Source: an uncultured Clostridia bacterium
GTDB taxonomy: Bacteria; Bacillota; Clostridia; Oscillospirales; Ruminococcaceae
Direction of reading: 5' to 3'
Assembly (NCBI GenBank): GCA_947588775.1
Contig: CANPZQ010000127.1
Location: forward strand, 1-5,551
Length of the DNA: 5,551 bases
Numbering within the stretch: position 1 is the first letter of the stretch; each line of letters opens with the position of its first letter. Positions 5,144-5,551 of this stretch are shown one piece after another. A program made the position numbers and the translations under genes. The notes below the pieces were generated by a model, which was not told where the DNA came from, made no database searches, and saw only the letters and a list, made by a program, of their open reading frames with translations.

Positions 5144-5178
5144 GGGTACTCGCTTCGCTCGTGCTATTTTTAGTACCC
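5144..5178. repeat. Hairpin GGGTACT / AGTACCC
   Basis: Seven-bp arms at 5144-5150 and 5172-5178 enclose a 21-nt loop containing CGCTTCGCTCG and a T5 run. The T run is inside the loop, so this is not a standard terminator. Confidence 0.4.
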
Positions 5179-5220
5179 CTCTCCCCCTGCAGGGCTTCTG
5201 CGATGTCAAAGTTTTGTTTG

Positions 5221-5247
5221 TCCCCCTCCCCACCGAGGGGAGGGGGA
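5221..5247. repeat. Perfect GC-rich hairpin, 11-bp stem
   Basis: TCCCCCTCCCC at 5221-5231 pairs perfectly with 5237-5247 around the 5-nt loop ACCGA. It is all purine on one side and all pyrimidine on the other. With no T tract after it, its role is unclear. It belongs to the mosaic repeat region upstream of parB. Confidence 0.5.
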
Positions 5248-5294
5248 GGAAGGTTTGGCTGCGTGTCGGCTCGCTCCGGGCTTTCTGCTCGCCC

Positions 5295-5377
5295 GCGCGG
5301 CGGAAAAAGCTGGTGCGTTGGTCCCACCCGCCCACCCCCCGCCATTTCGCGCTATTCCCCCGCTTTTTCCGCCGCGC
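5295..5377 (-). repeat. H1 hairpin repeat, copy 7, inverted
   Basis: Perfect 16-bp arms at 5295-5310 (GCGCGGCGGAAAAAGC) and 5362-5377 enclose a 51-nt loop, the same length as in every other intact H1. One stem pair has changed on both sides relative to the other copies (G-C to A-T), a compensatory change. On the minus strand the loop has four G runs with single-base spacers. The loop start resembles copy 2 (382-466). Confidence 0.9.
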
Positions 5378-5390
5378 CTACAAACTGCCC

Positions 5391-5551
5391 CTATCTTAAC
5401 TTTGCAAAACAAGCAAGCATGGGTAAAACGGCCTTTTTTGTTGGGGAACCAACGCCAGCGACAAAACTTGCTTTTCGGACTTCGCGGTCATAAATGACCG
5501 ACCGTTCGTCCTCAAAGAGTTTTGTTCCGCTGTCGTAGGCGAGGGTTCCCC
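5391..5551 (-). CDS. Possible 3' end of an unrecognised gene, cut by the window edge
   Basis: An open frame enters from the right edge (first full codon at 5549) and stops at TAG 5391-5393, giving 52 residues. It begins GTLAYDSGTKLFEDERSVIY and ends in a basic, hydrophobic tail (KKAVLPMLACFAKLR). I do not recognise the family. It does not resemble a ParA (Soj) C-terminus, which would be expected upstream of parB. The composition is protein-like, but the stretch also holds inverted repeats: GTTGG-GGAA-CCAAC at 5440-5453, and CGGTCAT-AA-ATGACCG at 5485-5500. It could therefore be non-coding repeat DNA. There is no other candidate in this stretch. Confidence 0.3.
   Translation of the reverse strand, partial: GTLAYDSGTKLFEDERSVIYDREVRKASFVAGVGSPTKKAVLPMLACFAKLR

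Noticed and set aside
3436..5390. parS site near parB
   Set aside because: No match resembling TGTTTCACGTGAAACA was found by eye in the window.

Overview
The window looks like a piece of a Clostridia-type Firmicute chromosome, probably an uncultured gut or rumen Oscillospirales-like species. The evidence is AGGAGG-type ribosome binding sites, a Spo0J-family ParB, a lipoprotein mannanase of the GH26 family, and a serS gene downstream of parB. The genus is inference. The window opens with 54 consecutive G, which is very likely an assembly or sequencing artefact.

Three complete genes all point left (minus strand), in transcription order: parB (4712-3849, chromosome partitioning), a GH26 beta-mannanase-like lipoprotein (3435-2479), and serS (1851-574, seryl-tRNA synthetase). 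A short open frame at the right edge (5549-5391, minus) may be the 3' end of a fourth gene. The three genes have no common pathway. parB and serS are housekeeping genes that I recall as near neighbours close to the origin in many Clostridia, and the mannanase looks like an accessory gene placed between them.

The striking content is between the genes. The regions at 55-520, 1868-2478, 3454-3848 and 4725-5380 are built from one set of recurring modules. H1 is an 85-bp hairpin with 17-bp arms (GGCGCGGCGGAGAAAGC and its complement) around a loop of exactly 51 nt, and the loop carries four or five GGG runs with single-base spacers (a G-quadruplex motif). H2 is a related hairpin in reverse orientation, with different but still complementary arms and a 61-62 nt loop. 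P is a 55-57 bp GC-rich hairpin. Two short tandem arrays complete the set: CAGANNN units (36 bp, five units) and CTANCNN units. The usual order on the + strand is H1, CAGA array, P, H2, CTA array, H1, CAGA array. The copy to the right of parB (4776-5380) is a rearranged mosaic with inverted modules.

An H1 hairpin sits 42-63 bp upstream of each of the three start codons. The stop codons of parB and the mannanase lie inside the short arrays. I see no transposase, tRNA, CRISPR array or parS site. The repeat system is the best candidate in the window for something not yet described. Its function (transcript processing, termination, nucleoid organisation or a non-autonomous mobile element) is not determined by the sequence.
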